A stretch of DNA of 64,000 nt from Chryseobacterium piperi (GCF_002285635.2 NZ_CP023049.2:1674001-1738000); one strand, 5' to 3'; shown: positions 9,691 through 19,783, numbered from the stretch's first letter. The notes: generated from the letters alone by a model not told the origin. Program-made: numbers and translations.

Positions 9691-9744
9691 CTAAGCTAAT
9701 TTTATCAATATCTGATCGTCAATTTTTCTACTAAATTATTTGAG
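9691..9744 (-). pseudogene. Remnant of a lysS 3' end
   Basis: On the minus strand, between gltD and the cydAB terminator, an open stretch ending in TAG reads NNLV-EKIDDQILIKLA. The lysS gene in this window ends NNLVKVEKIDDQVLMKLV. The match covers about 16 codons with a two-codon gap, and most third positions agree as well. Upstream of it the frame is broken by stops. This is a short decayed copy of the lysS 3' end, or of a shared C-terminal domain, left by a past duplication or rearrangement. It has no coding function now. Confidence 0.55.
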
Positions 9745-9792
9745 TTAATATTTCATGTTCACCAGAATGAGAAAATGAATTCTGAATACGAT

Positions 9793-11229
9793 TCAGTCTT
9801 CATTTTTTAAAAATTCATTAACCTTCTCTGCACACTGTCTGCCTTCAGCAATTGCCCAGACTACAAGACTCTGACCTTTTCTGGCATCACCGCAGGAAAA
9901 CACTTTAGTCTGGTTGGTTTTATATTCTGTATTATTTCCAATTAAGTTCCCTTTGGGATCTAAATGAATATCTAAAGCTTCCACCAGCCCTTTATGTTCT
10001 ACATGTGTATATCCTAGTGCAATAAAAACAAGATCACATTCGAGAACAAATTCAGAACCCAGTTTTTCAGTATATAAGTTCCATTGCCCCGCATCAGAAT
10101 CTTTAGCCCACTCTGCTTCCACAAGACGAATTCCTTCTAGATTTCCATTTTCATCTTTTACAAATCCTTTAGAATTAACAGACCATAGACGATCACATCC
10201 TTCTTCATGCGAGGAGGTTATCTGTAATAATGCAGGATACGTAGGCCAGGGCATTGTTTCATCCCGCTCTGTAGGCTGCATGGGCTTATAATAGATTTGA
10301 TATACAATTTCCGCTCCCTGGCGATTAGAAGTTCCTATGCAATCAGAACCGGTATCTCCTCCACCGATTACCACTACTTTTTTCCCTTTAGCATTAATTT
10401 CTTTTTCTTCAAAAGGAATTCCACTCACTTTTTTATTGCTTTGCTTAAGAAAATCCATAGCAAAATAAATTCCTTTTGCATCGCGATTGGGAATGATCAG
10501 GTCTTTTGGAACAGTGCTTCCTGTTGCCAGGACAATCGCATCAAAATTACGATTCAACTCTTCCACAGCATAATCAACACCAACGTTGATACCAGTATAA
10601 AACTTCACACCTTCTTCTTTCATCCATTGAACCCTGCGTTCTACAATATTTTTATCCAGTTTAAAATCCGGAATTCCAAATCGTAGTAACCCTCCTATTT
10701 CAGAATCTCTTTCTAGAACGGCAACATCGTGTCCCATCTGATTCAACTGATATGCAGCAGCCAATCCTGCTGGCCCTGAACCTACAACAGCTACTTTTTT
10801 CCCCGTTCTTACTTTTGGTACCCTTGGCTTAGCAAACCCCTGTTCAAAAGCTATCTCCACAATATTCTTTTCTATTTCCTCAATAGTGACAGCTTCATCA
10901 TTAATTCCCAAGACACACGCACTTTCACACGGAGCAGGACAAATTCGTCCTGTAAACTCGGGAAAATTATTGGTAGATATTAAAATACGATAAGCTTTTT
11001 CCCATTGTTTTTGATATACCGCTCTATTGAACTCAGGGATCAGATTCCCCAAAGGACAACCGCTCTGACAAAATGGAATCCCACAGTTCATACATCTTGC
11101 TGACTGATCATTCAATTGTTGATCCGAAGGCTTCTGAATGAATTCTTTATAATCCCGAAGTCTTTTTTCAACATCTAATTTAAGGGGAAGCTCCCGTTCA
11201 TATAATAAAAATCCATCTGTCTTTCCCAT
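9793..11229 (-). CDS. gltD: Glutamate synthase small subunit (beta chain)
   Basis: 478 residues. The N-terminal region has the Cys clusters for two 4Fe-4S centres (CMNCGIPFCQSGCPLG and CPAPCESAC). It is followed by an FAD-binding GSGPAGLAAA with IGGLLRFGIP and an NADPH-binding GGGDTGSDCIG. It passes electrons from NAD(P)H to the large subunit. Its start codon overlaps the gltB stop by one base, so the two are cotranscribed, gltB first. Length and motifs match the family. Confidence 0.96.
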   Translation of the reverse strand: MGKTDGFLLYERELPLKLDVEKRLRDYKEFIQKPSDQQLNDQSARCMNCGIPFCQSGCPLGNLIPEFNRAVYQKQWEKAYRILISTNNFPEFTGRICPAPCESACVLGINDEAVTIEEIEKNIVEIAFEQGFAKPRVPKVRTGKKVAVVGSGPAGLAAAYQLNQMGHDVAVLERDSEIGGLLRFGIPDFKLDKNIVERRVQWMKEEGVKFYTGINVGVDYAVEELNRNFDAIVLATGSTVPKDLIIPNRDAKGIYFAMDFLKQSNKKVSGIPFEEKEINAKGKKVVVIGGGDTGSDCIGTSNRQGAEIVYQIYYKPMQPTERDETMPWPTYPALLQITSSHEEGCDRLWSVNSKGFVKDENGNLEGIRLVEAEWAKDSDAGQWNLYTEKLGSEFVLECDLVFIALGYTHVEHKGLVEALDIHLDPKGNLIGNNTEYKTNQTKVFSCGDARKGQSLVVWAIAEGRQCAEKVNEFLKNED

Positions 11230-14200
11230 TATTTCATAACGTTTATATGGTTTTCAACAACGCTCTTATATTCTCTCGGATATATTTTGGTAAAATGTTT
11301 ATGACTGTTATCCCAATCACTTAGTATATATTCCGCCAATGGACTTCCTGTATGATCAAAATGCTCTTTAATCAAACCCGAAATTAATTTTTTATCTTCT
11401 TCTGTAATTGGTTCCAGGTCTGCCATATCAGGATTAAAGTTATGTTTCAAGGTCTCATTTACATCCCATACATAAGCAATTCCCCCACTCATTCCTGCTC
11501 CAAAATTTCTTCCGACACCGCCCAACACAATGACTTTTCCACCTGTCATATATTCACATCCATGGTCTCCAATTCCTTCTACTACTGCAATAGCTCCGGA
11601 GTTACGAACAGCAAAGCGTTCTCCTGCCATTCCACTGATAAACAGTTTTCCGGAAGTAGCTCCATATAAAGCTACATTTCCTACAATACTATTTTCATTA
11701 GCTTTAATAATAGCCTCTTTATCCGGAAAAATAACCAACTGAGCCCCCGAAAGTCCTTTCCCTACATAATCATTCGCATCTCCTTCCAGACACATGGTTA
11801 TTCCTTTATTACAAAAAGCCCCAAAACTCTGCCCTGCGGTTCCTTTAAAATGAAACCTCAGTGAATTTTCTTTCATTCCCTCAGACTTATAAATCTTAGT
11901 TAACTCATGAGAAAGAATGGTTCCTACCGCACGGTCTGTATTTTTGATATCAAATCCGGCTTCCATCGTAGTATTATTTTGAAGCGCATCTTGCGCCGCC
12001 TCAATCATTTGCCACGAAATAGAAGTTTCTAACCCTCCATCCTGTTCTTCTGTCTTTATAAGAGGTAAGTCTGTTTCTATTTTCTGAAGGAGCCTACTTA
12101 AATCGATATGCTGATGTTTCCAGAAATTAACGCCAGGCTTTCTTTCCAGACATTGAGACTGACCTACCATTTCATCAATTGTCTTAAATCCTAAACAAGC
12201 CATAATCTCACGAACTTCCATAGCAAGAAATCTGAAATAATTCACCAAATGTTCTACTTTTCCGTTGAATTTTTTTCTTAGTTCTCCATTTTGAGTGGCA
12301 ATCCCCACAGGACAAGTATTCAAATGACATTTTCTCATTAATATACATCCTTCTACAATAAGAGCAGAAGTGGCAATTCCCCACTCTTCCGCTCCTAACA
12401 AAGTTGCCACAACCAGATCTCTACCTGTTTTTACCTGTCCGTCTACTTGCAGGGTCACTCTTTGTCTGAGTTTATTTTTAATCAAAGTCTGATGGGTCTC
12501 CGCCAAACCAAGCTCCCAGGGTAATCCGGTATGGCGGATAGAACTTAAAGGTGACGCTCCTGTTCCTCCATCATATCCTGAAATCAGAATGTGATCGGCT
12601 TTTGCTTTAGCTACTCCCGAAGCTATGGTTCCTACTCCTGCTTTTGAAACTAATTTTACAGATAATCGGGCATGACGGTTAGCGTTTTTCAAGTCAAAAA
12701 TGAGCTGAGCCAAGTCTTCAATAGAATAAATATCATGATGTGGTGGTGGAGAAATCAACCCGACACCAGGCGTTGAATGTCTGGTTTTTCCAATCCACGA
12801 ATCTACTTTATCCCCCGGCAACTGTCCTCCTTCTCCAGGCTTTGCACCCTGAGCCATTTTGATTTGAATTTCATCAGCCTCAGCCAAATATCTGGCCGTA
12901 ACTCCAAATCTACCGGAGGCAATCTGCTTAATGGATGAACGCATATTGTCTCCATTTTCGTTAAGCGTATATCTTGCCTCGTCTTCACCTCCTTCCCCGG
13001 TATTACTTTTTGCGCCTATTCTATTCATCGCAATAGCCAATGTTGTGTGTGCTTCCCATGAAATGGAACCAAAAGACATCGCTCCTGTCGCAAACCGGCG
13101 CATAATATTTTCTATAGGTTCTACTTCTTCCAAAGAAATAGGCTCCCTGTCATTTTTAAACTCCAATAGACCTCTCAATAAAGAAGCTTTACTCATTTGC
13201 TTATTTACTAATCTCGAATATTTTTTAAAGATATCATAGTCATTATTCCAGGTTGACTGTTGTAGTAAATGAACTGACTGTGGATTAAACTGATGATATT
13301 CATTACTCTCTCTCCACTGATAAATACCGCCAGCATCCAAAAGAGCTTTTTCCAAATTCTCTTCAAAAGCTTCCTGATGTTTCACTAAAGCTTCTTTTGC
13401 AATTTCATCAAAACCAATTCCTTCAATCCTGGAAACAGCTCCCGTAAAACACGTATTTACCACCAGCTTATTCAATCCTATAATTTCAAAAATCTGAGCT
13501 CCATGATAAGATTGCAAAGTTGAAATCCCCATTTTAGAAAAAATCTTTAAAAGACCTTCTCCTACTGCCTTTTTGTAATTACCTCTAAGCTTTTCTAAAT
13601 CTTCATTCTCCCCAAACTCTCCATCTTCAAACATTTGCCGGATACTTGCCAACGCCAAATAAGGATTAATCGCTGTAGCACCAAACCCCAATAAGGCTGC
13701 AAAATGATGAACCTCCCAAACATCTCCTACCTCCATCACCAAGCCTATTTTTCTACGAAGACCTTTTCTGATCAGATGGTGATGAACCGCAGAACAAGCC
13801 AATAATGATGGAATTGCTGCATGTTGGGAATCCAAAGACCGATCAGAAAGGATAATCACTTCAAATCCGTCATCAACTGCATCTACCGCATATCTGCAAA
13901 TCCTGTCAATCGCCTTTTTTAAACTTCCCTCTTTTCCTTCCGCATTAAAATAGGTATATATAGTTTTTGATTGAAACCTTCCGGTATCAACACTTCGTAA
14001 TTTCTCGAGCTGCTGATTATTTAGAATAGGATTTTCCAGTTTAATAGAATGAGCAAAATTTTTATCTTCTTCCAAAAGATTCCCATTCCCTCCGATAATT
14101 GTCGTCAAAGACATTACCAGTTTTTCCCTGATCGGATCTATCGGTGGGTTAGTCACTTGGGCAAATAATTGCTTAAAATAAGAACTTAAATGTTGTGGCT

Positions 14201-15773
14201 TTTCACTCAAAACAGCCAATGGAACATCAAACCCCATAGATCCAATCGGCTCTTTTCCATGAGAGGCCATTTCCTTAATCACTATATCCAGATCTTCCCT
14301 TGAATAGCCAAATGCCTTCTGGTATTTAAAAATATCTTCTGTCTGAAGTTTATTAAAACGAATTTTAGGATTCGGTAATTCATTAATATTAATCCTCATA
14401 TTGTCTAACCATTCACGATAAGGCTTTGAGGTACATATTTCTTTTTTCAACTCATCGTCACTGATGATTGTTCCCTTTTTCAAATCCACAAGAAACATTT
14501 TGCCAGGCTGAAGACGACCTCTTTCAATAACCTTTTTAGGATCTACAGACAATGCTCCTGATTCGGATGCCATAATTACCAGATCATCTGAAGTCACACA
14601 ATATCGTGAAGGGCGGAGACCGTTTCTGTCTAAAGTAGCACCAATGATCTCACCATCCGTAAAGGAAATAGAAGCAGGGCCATCCCAGGGCTCCATCAGA
14701 CAAGCATGAAATTCATAGAAATCCTTTTTATACTGCTCCATTTGTTCATACCCATCCCACGCTTCTGGGATCAACATCATCATCGTATGTGGAAGTGAGC
14801 GTCCTGAATGATAAAGCAGTTCTACCATATTATCAAGGTACGAAGAGTCAGATTGCCCCGGTTTTGTTAAAGGAAGAATCATATCCATTTCTTGAGGGGT
14901 AAAAAACTGACTTTTAAATATCTTCTCGGAAGATCTCAACCAATTAAGATTTCCTCCTATGGTGTTAATCTCACCATTATGAGCTAAAAATCTAAAAGGT
15001 TGCGCCAAACTCCATGTGGGTGATGTATTGGTGGCAAAACGGGAATGCACCATCCCAAAAGCAGAACGAGTCTTAGGATTCGTAAGATCTTTGAAATAAT
15101 TTCTGATCTGAATACTTCTTAATTGCCCTTTATAAATCAATTTTTTGCAGGAAAAAGAAGCAATATAAAATCCAATAGGATCATTATTTGTTACACTTAT
15201 TACCTGATGAGAAATATAATTTTTAAAAACAAATAATTTTCTTTCGAAATCTTTTTCAGTTTCCACATCAAAAGGACGTTCTATAAAAAGCATTTCCATA
15301 ACAGGCTCTACACTCCTTGCTAACGCTCCCAGATCAATATTACTTACTGGAACAGGACGGTATCCCAAAATTTTAATGTTCAACTTTTCAGCAGATTGAG
15401 CAATCACCTCTTTACATTCTTCACGAATAAAATTATTCTGGGGAAAAAATAACATTCCGACCCCGTAGTATCCTGGCTCCGGTAAATCTATTCCATAGTT
15501 TAATGCTTCATCATACAAAAGCTCATGAGGGATCTGAATCTGAATCCCTGCTCCGTCACCTGTATTACTTTCATATCCTGTTGCCCCACGATGCTCCATA
15601 TTCTCAAGCATCGTAATCGCATCGCTTACAATTTTATAACTCTTAAGACCTTTTATATGGGCAACAAAGCCTACCCCACAGGAATCAAATTCAAATTCCG
15701 GTTGGTAAAGTCCATAGTTTTGCGAAAAATGATCAGGATTTCTTTTATGTGTTTTTCTCATCTGCATCTTCAT
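11229..15773 (-). CDS. gltB: Glutamate synthase large subunit (alpha chain)
   Basis: 1514 residues, normal for the family. A short propeptide precedes Cys in DSCGVGF (about residue 32), expected to become the N-terminal nucleophile of the glutaminase domain. Then come the central domain, the FMN-binding synthase domain (GEGGEDEARY, PGEGGQLPGDKV, SPPPHHDIYSIEDLAQLI, SGYDGGTGASP), the 3Fe-4S Cys motif CHLNTCPVGIATQ, and the glycine-rich GXGXG beta-helix at the C terminus. It transfers glutamine amide nitrogen to 2-oxoglutarate. Start: ATG codons at 15773, 15767 and 15761 are all possible, and a promoter element only 8 nt upstream of the first suggests a leaderless or very short leader. Confidence 0.96.
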   Translation of the reverse strand: MKMQMRKTHKRNPDHFSQNYGLYQPEFEFDSCGVGFVAHIKGLKSYKIVSDAITMLENMEHRGATGYESNTGDGAGIQIQIPHELLYDEALNYGIDLPEPGYYGVGMLFFPQNNFIREECKEVIAQSAEKLNIKILGYRPVPVSNIDLGALARSVEPVMEMLFIERPFDVETEKDFERKLFVFKNYISHQVISVTNNDPIGFYIASFSCKKLIYKGQLRSIQIRNYFKDLTNPKTRSAFGMVHSRFATNTSPTWSLAQPFRFLAHNGEINTIGGNLNWLRSSEKIFKSQFFTPQEMDMILPLTKPGQSDSSYLDNMVELLYHSGRSLPHTMMMLIPEAWDGYEQMEQYKKDFYEFHACLMEPWDGPASISFTDGEIIGATLDRNGLRPSRYCVTSDDLVIMASESGALSVDPKKVIERGRLQPGKMFLVDLKKGTIISDDELKKEICTSKPYREWLDNMRININELPNPKIRFNKLQTEDIFKYQKAFGYSREDLDIVIKEMASHGKEPIGSMGFDVPLAVLSEKPQHLSSYFKQLFAQVTNPPIDPIREKLVMSLTTIIGGNGNLLEEDKNFAHSIKLENPILNNQQLEKLRSVDTGRFQSKTIYTYFNAEGKEGSLKKAIDRICRYAVDAVDDGFEVIILSDRSLDSQHAAIPSLLACSAVHHHLIRKGLRRKIGLVMEVGDVWEVHHFAALLGFGATAINPYLALASIRQMFEDGEFGENEDLEKLRGNYKKAVGEGLLKIFSKMGISTLQSYHGAQIFEIIGLNKLVVNTCFTGAVSRIEGIGFDEIAKEALVKHQEAFEENLEKALLDAGGIYQWRESNEYHQFNPQSVHLLQQSTWNNDYDIFKKYSRLVNKQMSKASLLRGLLEFKNDREPISLEEVEPIENIMRRFATGAMSFGSISWEAHTTLAIAMNRIGAKSNTGEGGEDEARYTLNENGDNMRSSIKQIASGRFGVTARYLAEADEIQIKMAQGAKPGEGGQLPGDKVDSWIGKTRHSTPGVGLISPPPHHDIYSIEDLAQLIFDLKNANRHARLSVKLVSKAGVGTIASGVAKAKADHILISGYDGGTGASPLSSIRHTGLPWELGLAETHQTLIKNKLRQRVTLQVDGQVKTGRDLVVATLLGAEEWGIATSALIVEGCILMRKCHLNTCPVGIATQNGELRKKFNGKVEHLVNYFRFLAMEVREIMACLGFKTIDEMVGQSQCLERKPGVNFWKHQHIDLSRLLQKIETDLPLIKTEEQDGGLETSISWQMIEAAQDALQNNTTMEAGFDIKNTDRAVGTILSHELTKIYKSEGMKENSLRFHFKGTAGQSFGAFCNKGITMCLEGDANDYVGKGLSGAQLVIFPDKEAIIKANENSIVGNVALYGATSGKLFISGMAGERFAVRNSGAIAVVEGIGDHGCEYMTGGKVIVLGGVGRNFGAGMSGGIAYVWDVNETLKHNFNPDMADLEPITEEDKKLISGLIKEHFDHTGSPLAEYILSDWDNSHKHFTKIYPREYKSVVENHINVMK

Positions 15774-15781
15774 TTACTTAT

Positions 15782-15789
15782 CAAATGTA
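15782..15789 (-). promoter_or_regulatory. -7 promoter element for gltBD
   Basis: TACATTTG on the minus strand matches TAnnTTTG and ends 8 nt before the first gltB ATG. Transcription would begin at or next to the start codon. No convincing TTG at -33. Confidence 0.4.
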
Positions 15790-16244
15790 ATGAAAAAAAC
15801 AATTTTAAAGATTACAAATTACATTTATTCTATTGAATAATAGATAATATAGATTAAATAACCAATAAAACATGAAAATAAACAACAAATAGATATTAAA
15901 ATTAAATATATTTTACATAATAATAAATTTAATTTCGAAATAAAATAATAAAACAAATAACTGAATATCAACACCATACAATCAAATCTATAAAAATCCC
16001 TGTCTATTTTCTATCAATCAATTCATATTAAAAAATAAAGTGAAGAGCCAGTCTATGAGTAGGTTATGATATGATCTCTGAAAAAAGAAAGTTGAAATCA
16101 TGAATACGGCATCCAATCAGATAAATTACCTTAAATATGATTTTTAATACACAATTATACTTGGATACATTTTATTTAGCAAATTAATTATCTAAAATAC
16201 ATTTATAAAACAAAAATAATATCAACCATTCAAAACTACATATA
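15790..16244. other. AT-rich intergenic region between lysS and gltB
   Basis: About 450 bases of very AT-rich DNA with no open frame of note, no repeat shared with the rest of the window and no RNA-like structure that I can recognise. The right edge holds the gltB promoter and the left edge runs into the lysS terminator. Confidence 0.5.
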
Positions 16245-16280
16245 AAAAAGCCTCCTAAAAAAATTTCAGGAGGCTCTTAT
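16245..16280 (-). terminator. Intrinsic terminator of lysS
   Basis: Stem AGCCTCCT / AGGAGGCT with a 12-nt A/T loop and a T-run on the minus strand, 20-50 nt behind the lysS stop. Confidence 0.8.
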
Positions 16281-16300
16281 TCATATATTTATTTTTTATC

Positions 16301-17998
16301 TTAAACCAATTTCATCAATACCTGATCATCGATTTTTTCTACTTTTACTAAATTGTTTTTAGTTAAAGTTTTAGAAGCTTTATCCCATTTTTTACCGGAA
16401 AGCTGGCTTCTTTCTTTGACCTCCGCTAAAGAGAGTGCTTCTTCCTGAGAGTTTAAGATTTCAAGGATTACTTTTTCATCTTCTCCCAATTCAATTTGAG
16501 GAACAGTTTTCTCCGGTCTCATTTGAGGGAAGAATAGTACTTCCTGAATCGATGGATTATTCGTTAAGAACATTATCAATCGGTCCATTCCAATTCCCAA
16601 TCCTGCCGTTGGAGGCATTCCGTATTCCAAAGCTCTTAAGAAATCCTGATCGATAAACATCGCCTCATCATCTCCTCTTTCTGATAAAGTCATCTGTGCT
16701 TCAAAACGCTCTCTCTGGTCAATCGGATCATTTAACTCAGAATACGCATTGGCAATCTCTTTCCCACAAACCATTAATTCAAAACGCTCAGTTAACCCCT
16801 CATGAGTTCTGTGTTTTTTAGTTAATGGAGACATTTCAACAGGATAATCGGTAATGAAAGTCGGCTGAATAAAGTTTCCTTCACATTTCTCTCCGAAAAT
16901 TTCATCAATTAATTTCCCTTTACCCATGGTTTCATTCACCTCAATACCGATTGACTTCGCGAAATCAAATAATTCCTTCTCCGTTTTCCCGGTAATGTCA
17001 AAACCTGTATATTTCTGGATCGCTTCTGTCATTGATACTCTTGGATAAGGAGCTTTCCAGTTGATAGTATGCTCACCAAAAGTAGATTCTGCATTTCCAT
17101 TTACTTTAGTAGCACAGAATTCCAATAATTTCTCCGTGAATTCCATCATCCAGTTATAATCTTTGTAAGCTACATAGATTTCCATCGCTGTAAATTCAGG
17201 ATTGTGTGTTCTGTCCATTCCTTCATTTCTGAAGTTTTTAGAGAATTCATATACCCCATCAAAACCTCCTACGATCAATCTTTTAAGATATAACTCATTG
17301 GCAATTCTTAAATATAAAGGAATATCCAAAGCATTATGATGAGTGATGAAAGGCTTCGCAGCAGCTCCTCCGGGAATCGATTGAAGAATCGGAGTTTCCA
17401 CTTCAAAATATCCTGCATCATTAAAGAAAGTTCTCATTGCATTGAACAATTTTGTTCTCTTTACGAAGATTTCTTTAATATGTGGATTAACCGTTAAATC
17501 TACATAACGTTGTCTGTATCTTAATTCTGCATCATTAAATGCATCATGGGTTACCCCATTCTCATCTGTTTTTGCTTGTGGAAGAGGACGTAAAGACTTG
17601 GTAAGAAGTGTAAAGTTTTTTACCAATACCGTCTTTTCTCCTACCTGTGTTGTAAACAATTCCCCTTCGATACCGATAATATCACCAATATCCAAAAGGT
17701 GCTTATATACATCATTGTATAAGCTTTTATCTTCACCGGTACAGATTTCATCTCTGTTGAAATATACCTGAATTTTACCTGTAGAATCTTGCAATTCAGC
17801 AAAAGAAGCCTTTCCTTGAATTCTGCGGGACATCAATCTACCAGCAATCTTTACCTGTTTATTCTCAGAGAAATCCTGTTTTATAGACTCTGTAGTGTCT
17901 GTAATTTTATATTCATCCGCAGGGAACGCATTGATTCCCATTTCAACAAGCTTATTAAGCTTTTCTCTTCTAATGATTTCTTGTTCTGATAATTGCAT
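16301..17998 (-). CDS. lysS: Lysyl-tRNA synthetase, class II, with C-terminal extension
   Basis: 565 residues. An N-terminal OB-fold anticodon-binding domain (about 50-145) is followed by the class II catalytic core: motif 2 FRNEGMDRTHNPEFTAMEIY and motif 3 GLGIGMDRLIMFLTN. It charges tRNA-Lys. E. coli LysRS is about 505 residues; here an extra ~65 residues follow the core (from about 500), with a helical pattern suggesting a small winged-helix-like domain. A decayed copy of this 3' end occurs at 9691-9744. The gene stands alone with its own terminator. Confidence 0.97.
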   Translation of the reverse strand: MQLSEQEIIRREKLNKLVEMGINAFPADEYKITDTTESIKQDFSENKQVKIAGRLMSRRIQGKASFAELQDSTGKIQVYFNRDEICTGEDKSLYNDVYKHLLDIGDIIGIEGELFTTQVGEKTVLVKNFTLLTKSLRPLPQAKTDENGVTHDAFNDAELRYRQRYVDLTVNPHIKEIFVKRTKLFNAMRTFFNDAGYFEVETPILQSIPGGAAAKPFITHHNALDIPLYLRIANELYLKRLIVGGFDGVYEFSKNFRNEGMDRTHNPEFTAMEIYVAYKDYNWMMEFTEKLLEFCATKVNGNAESTFGEHTINWKAPYPRVSMTEAIQKYTGFDITGKTEKELFDFAKSIGIEVNETMGKGKLIDEIFGEKCEGNFIQPTFITDYPVEMSPLTKKHRTHEGLTERFELMVCGKEIANAYSELNDPIDQRERFEAQMTLSERGDDEAMFIDQDFLRALEYGMPPTAGLGIGMDRLIMFLTNNPSIQEVLFFPQMRPEKTVPQIELGEDEKVILEILNSQEEALSLAEVKERSQLSGKKWDKASKTLTKNNLVKVEKIDDQVLMKLV

Positions 17999-18119
17999 TT
18001 CTTATTTTTCTAAAAGCGTACAAATTTAGGCATTTTTGAATTGATCATCAATGGCTTTTTTTAGAAATATAATTTATTTCATATAAAACTGGTAAAGGCA
18101 GGAATTCTGATGTTGTTTG

Positions 18120-18186
18120 TGAAGAGGCAAAATGGCGGAAAGGCTAAAAGGCGGAATCGCGGATTTGTAAAATCGTAAAATCGCTT
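18120..18186. repeat. Degenerate GGCGGAAT / AAATCG repeat tract
   Basis: Short tract between lysS and rlmF made of recurring words: AAATGGCGGAAAGGC, AAAAGGCGGAATCGCGG, and GTAAAATCG twice in a row. The same vocabulary fills 39612-39695 and 51838-52150. No reading frame or known element fits. Confidence 0.5.
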
Positions 18187-18248
18187 TCTTTTTACTATCC
18201 AATGTGAAACTTTGTATCCCGAACCCCGAACCTCATAACTTCCTTAGT

Positions 18249-19184
18249 TTACTTTATAAAAAACCAGTTTTTACCTTCTTGCTGAGGAATAAATGTCCAG
18301 GCTAGTATTCTGCTTATCTTCTGACCCTGAGCCATATCGATAATTTTAAAATCGACTGCCTTGACTTTCTTTAAGACTGTAGTGAGTTTGTATAAGTTCT
18401 CTTTTTTCGAAACCAAACATGTAAACCAAAGAACTTGTGATGAATATAAAGCGCTTTCATGAATCATATTTGAAATAAAGGCCAATTCACCTCCTTCACA
18501 CCATAATTCTGATTGTTGTCCGCTAAAATTAAGAAGCGGCTTACGTACTTTTGACTTGTGAACATTCTTTGTCTTTCTAAGATTTCCCTTTATAGCAGCC
18601 TCTTCAGAATCATGAAAAGGAGGATTACACATAGAAAATACAAACCGGTCTTCAGCACCTATTACATTTTTAAATATGCTTTTAGGATCAGGCTGATGTT
18701 TTAGCTGGATAGCAGGAATTAAATCAGGATTTTCATCCAGAATGTACTGTGCATTTTTCAAAGAAGCCTCATTGATATCCGTTCCCAGCATTCTCCATCC
18801 ATAAGACCTGTGGCTGATTAAAGGATAAACAAGGTTAGCCCCTACTCCAATATCCAGACCTCTTATAGATAGGCCTGTCGGAATCTCGTTCTGTTGTTCA
18901 CCCAATATATCTGCTATATAATGTACATAATCAGCCCTTCCGGGAATAGGAGGACACAGATTAGCATCAGGAATATCCCAGTTCTTAATCTTATAAAAAT
19001 GAGATAACAGTGCTTTATTAAGAAGTTTTACTGCCTTGGGAATACTGAAATTAATCGTTACCGTCTGGTAGTCATTGGTAAAAACATACTGTTTCAGTTC
19101 TGGCACACAAGAAATAAGCTGATCAAAATCATAGGGATTACGATGCGGATTTCTTGTGTGCAGACTGGATTTTTCAGTAGACAT
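18249..19184 (-). CDS. rlmF: 23S rRNA (adenine(1618)-N6)-methyltransferase
   Basis: 311 residues. The N-terminal HTRNPHRNPYDFDQLI and the SAM-binding segment GLDIGVGANLVYPLI are followed by the N6-adenine methyltransferase motif NPPF (in CNPPFHDSEEAA), all characteristic of RlmF. It methylates A1618 of 23S rRNA. It lies three bases downstream of the c-type cytochrome gene in the same orientation, probably sharing its transcript without an evident functional link. Confidence 0.92.
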   Translation of the reverse strand: MSTEKSSLHTRNPHRNPYDFDQLISCVPELKQYVFTNDYQTVTINFSIPKAVKLLNKALLSHFYKIKNWDIPDANLCPPIPGRADYVHYIADILGEQQNEIPTGLSIRGLDIGVGANLVYPLISHRSYGWRMLGTDINEASLKNAQYILDENPDLIPAIQLKHQPDPKSIFKNVIGAEDRFVFSMCNPPFHDSEEAAIKGNLRKTKNVHKSKVRKPLLNFSGQQSELWCEGGELAFISNMIHESALYSSQVLWFTCLVSKKENLYKLTTVLKKVKAVDFKIIDMAQGQKISRILAWTFIPQQEGKNWFFIK

Positions 19185-19187
19185 ATT

Positions 19188-19562
19188 TTATTTTTTCTGG
19201 CTTAAAATATATTCTACCATTTTTTTTGCATCTTCTTTAGATACCTGAGGATGAGGCTGCATAGGAACACTTCCCCAAACCCCACTACCGCCTTCTATAA
19301 TCTTGGAAGCAAGCATTTCGATATCCTTTTCAGAATATTTATCAGCTATTTCCTGATAAGAAGGTCCTATCATTCTTTCATTAACCGTGTGACACCCTGT
19401 ACAATCCATCGTTTCAATGATTTGACTTCCTGAAAGGTTGGATTTTACAGGTTCTGAAACCACTGCTGTTTCAGAAGAAGTTGCATCAACGGGTGTATTT
19501 TCTTTTTTGGAACAGGAAAGAATGAGTAATCCCATACATCCTGTCAAAAATAATTTTTTCAT
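19188..19562 (-). CDS. Small c-type cytochrome lipoprotein
   Basis: 124 residues. A lipobox (ILSCSKK) marks it as a lipoprotein. A single heme-binding CTGCH (about residues 55-59) and a distal Met ligand in PMQPHP define a class I mono-heme cytochrome c domain, with a helical C terminus ending VEYILSQ. It probably carries electrons in the periplasm or on the outer membrane; its partner is not evident. Its ATG overlaps the stop of the preceding small lipoprotein gene (TAATG), so the two are translationally linked. Confidence 0.85.
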   Translation of the reverse strand: MKKLFLTGCMGLLILSCSKKENTPVDATSSETAVVSEPVKSNLSGSQIIETMDCTGCHTVNERMIGPSYQEIADKYSEKDIEMLASKIIEGGSGVWGSVPMQPHPQVSKEDAKKMVEYILSQKK

Positions 19563-19783
19563 TATTTTTTTGCCGTAGAGTCAGTTTTAGCAGCTTCCGT
19601 AGCTGGGGCTGAAGTTGCAGCAGCCGGTGCTGGAGCAGCCTTAGCCTTTGTAGAATCAACCACTGTAGTTACTTCCGGTTCTTCAAGCATGGTGTTGCTG
19701 TCCTGTAATGAATGATCTGGTTTTTTAGAGCAGTTTACAACGAATAAACTTCCGATAAACGCAATTGCTAATACTTTTTTCAT
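19562..19783 (-). CDS. Small Ala/Pro/Thr-rich lipoprotein
   Basis: 73 residues: a signal peptide with lipobox (VVNCSKK) followed by a low-complexity tail rich in Ala, Pro, Thr, Lys and Glu, without a folded domain that I can recognise. It overlaps the cytochrome gene by one base, which implies a shared function, perhaps a flexible surface or periplasmic partner of that cytochrome. The function is unknown. Confidence 0.65.
   Translation of the reverse strand: MKKVLAIAFIGSLFVVNCSKKPDHSLQDSNTMLEEPEVTTVVDSTKAKAAPAPAAATSAPATEAAKTDSTAKK

Noticed and set aside
10297..10686. 129-codon open frame on the plus strand inside gltD
   Set aside because: Opposite-strand shadow of a well-conserved gene; the translation is Phe/Ile/Ser-rich with no domain or promoter.
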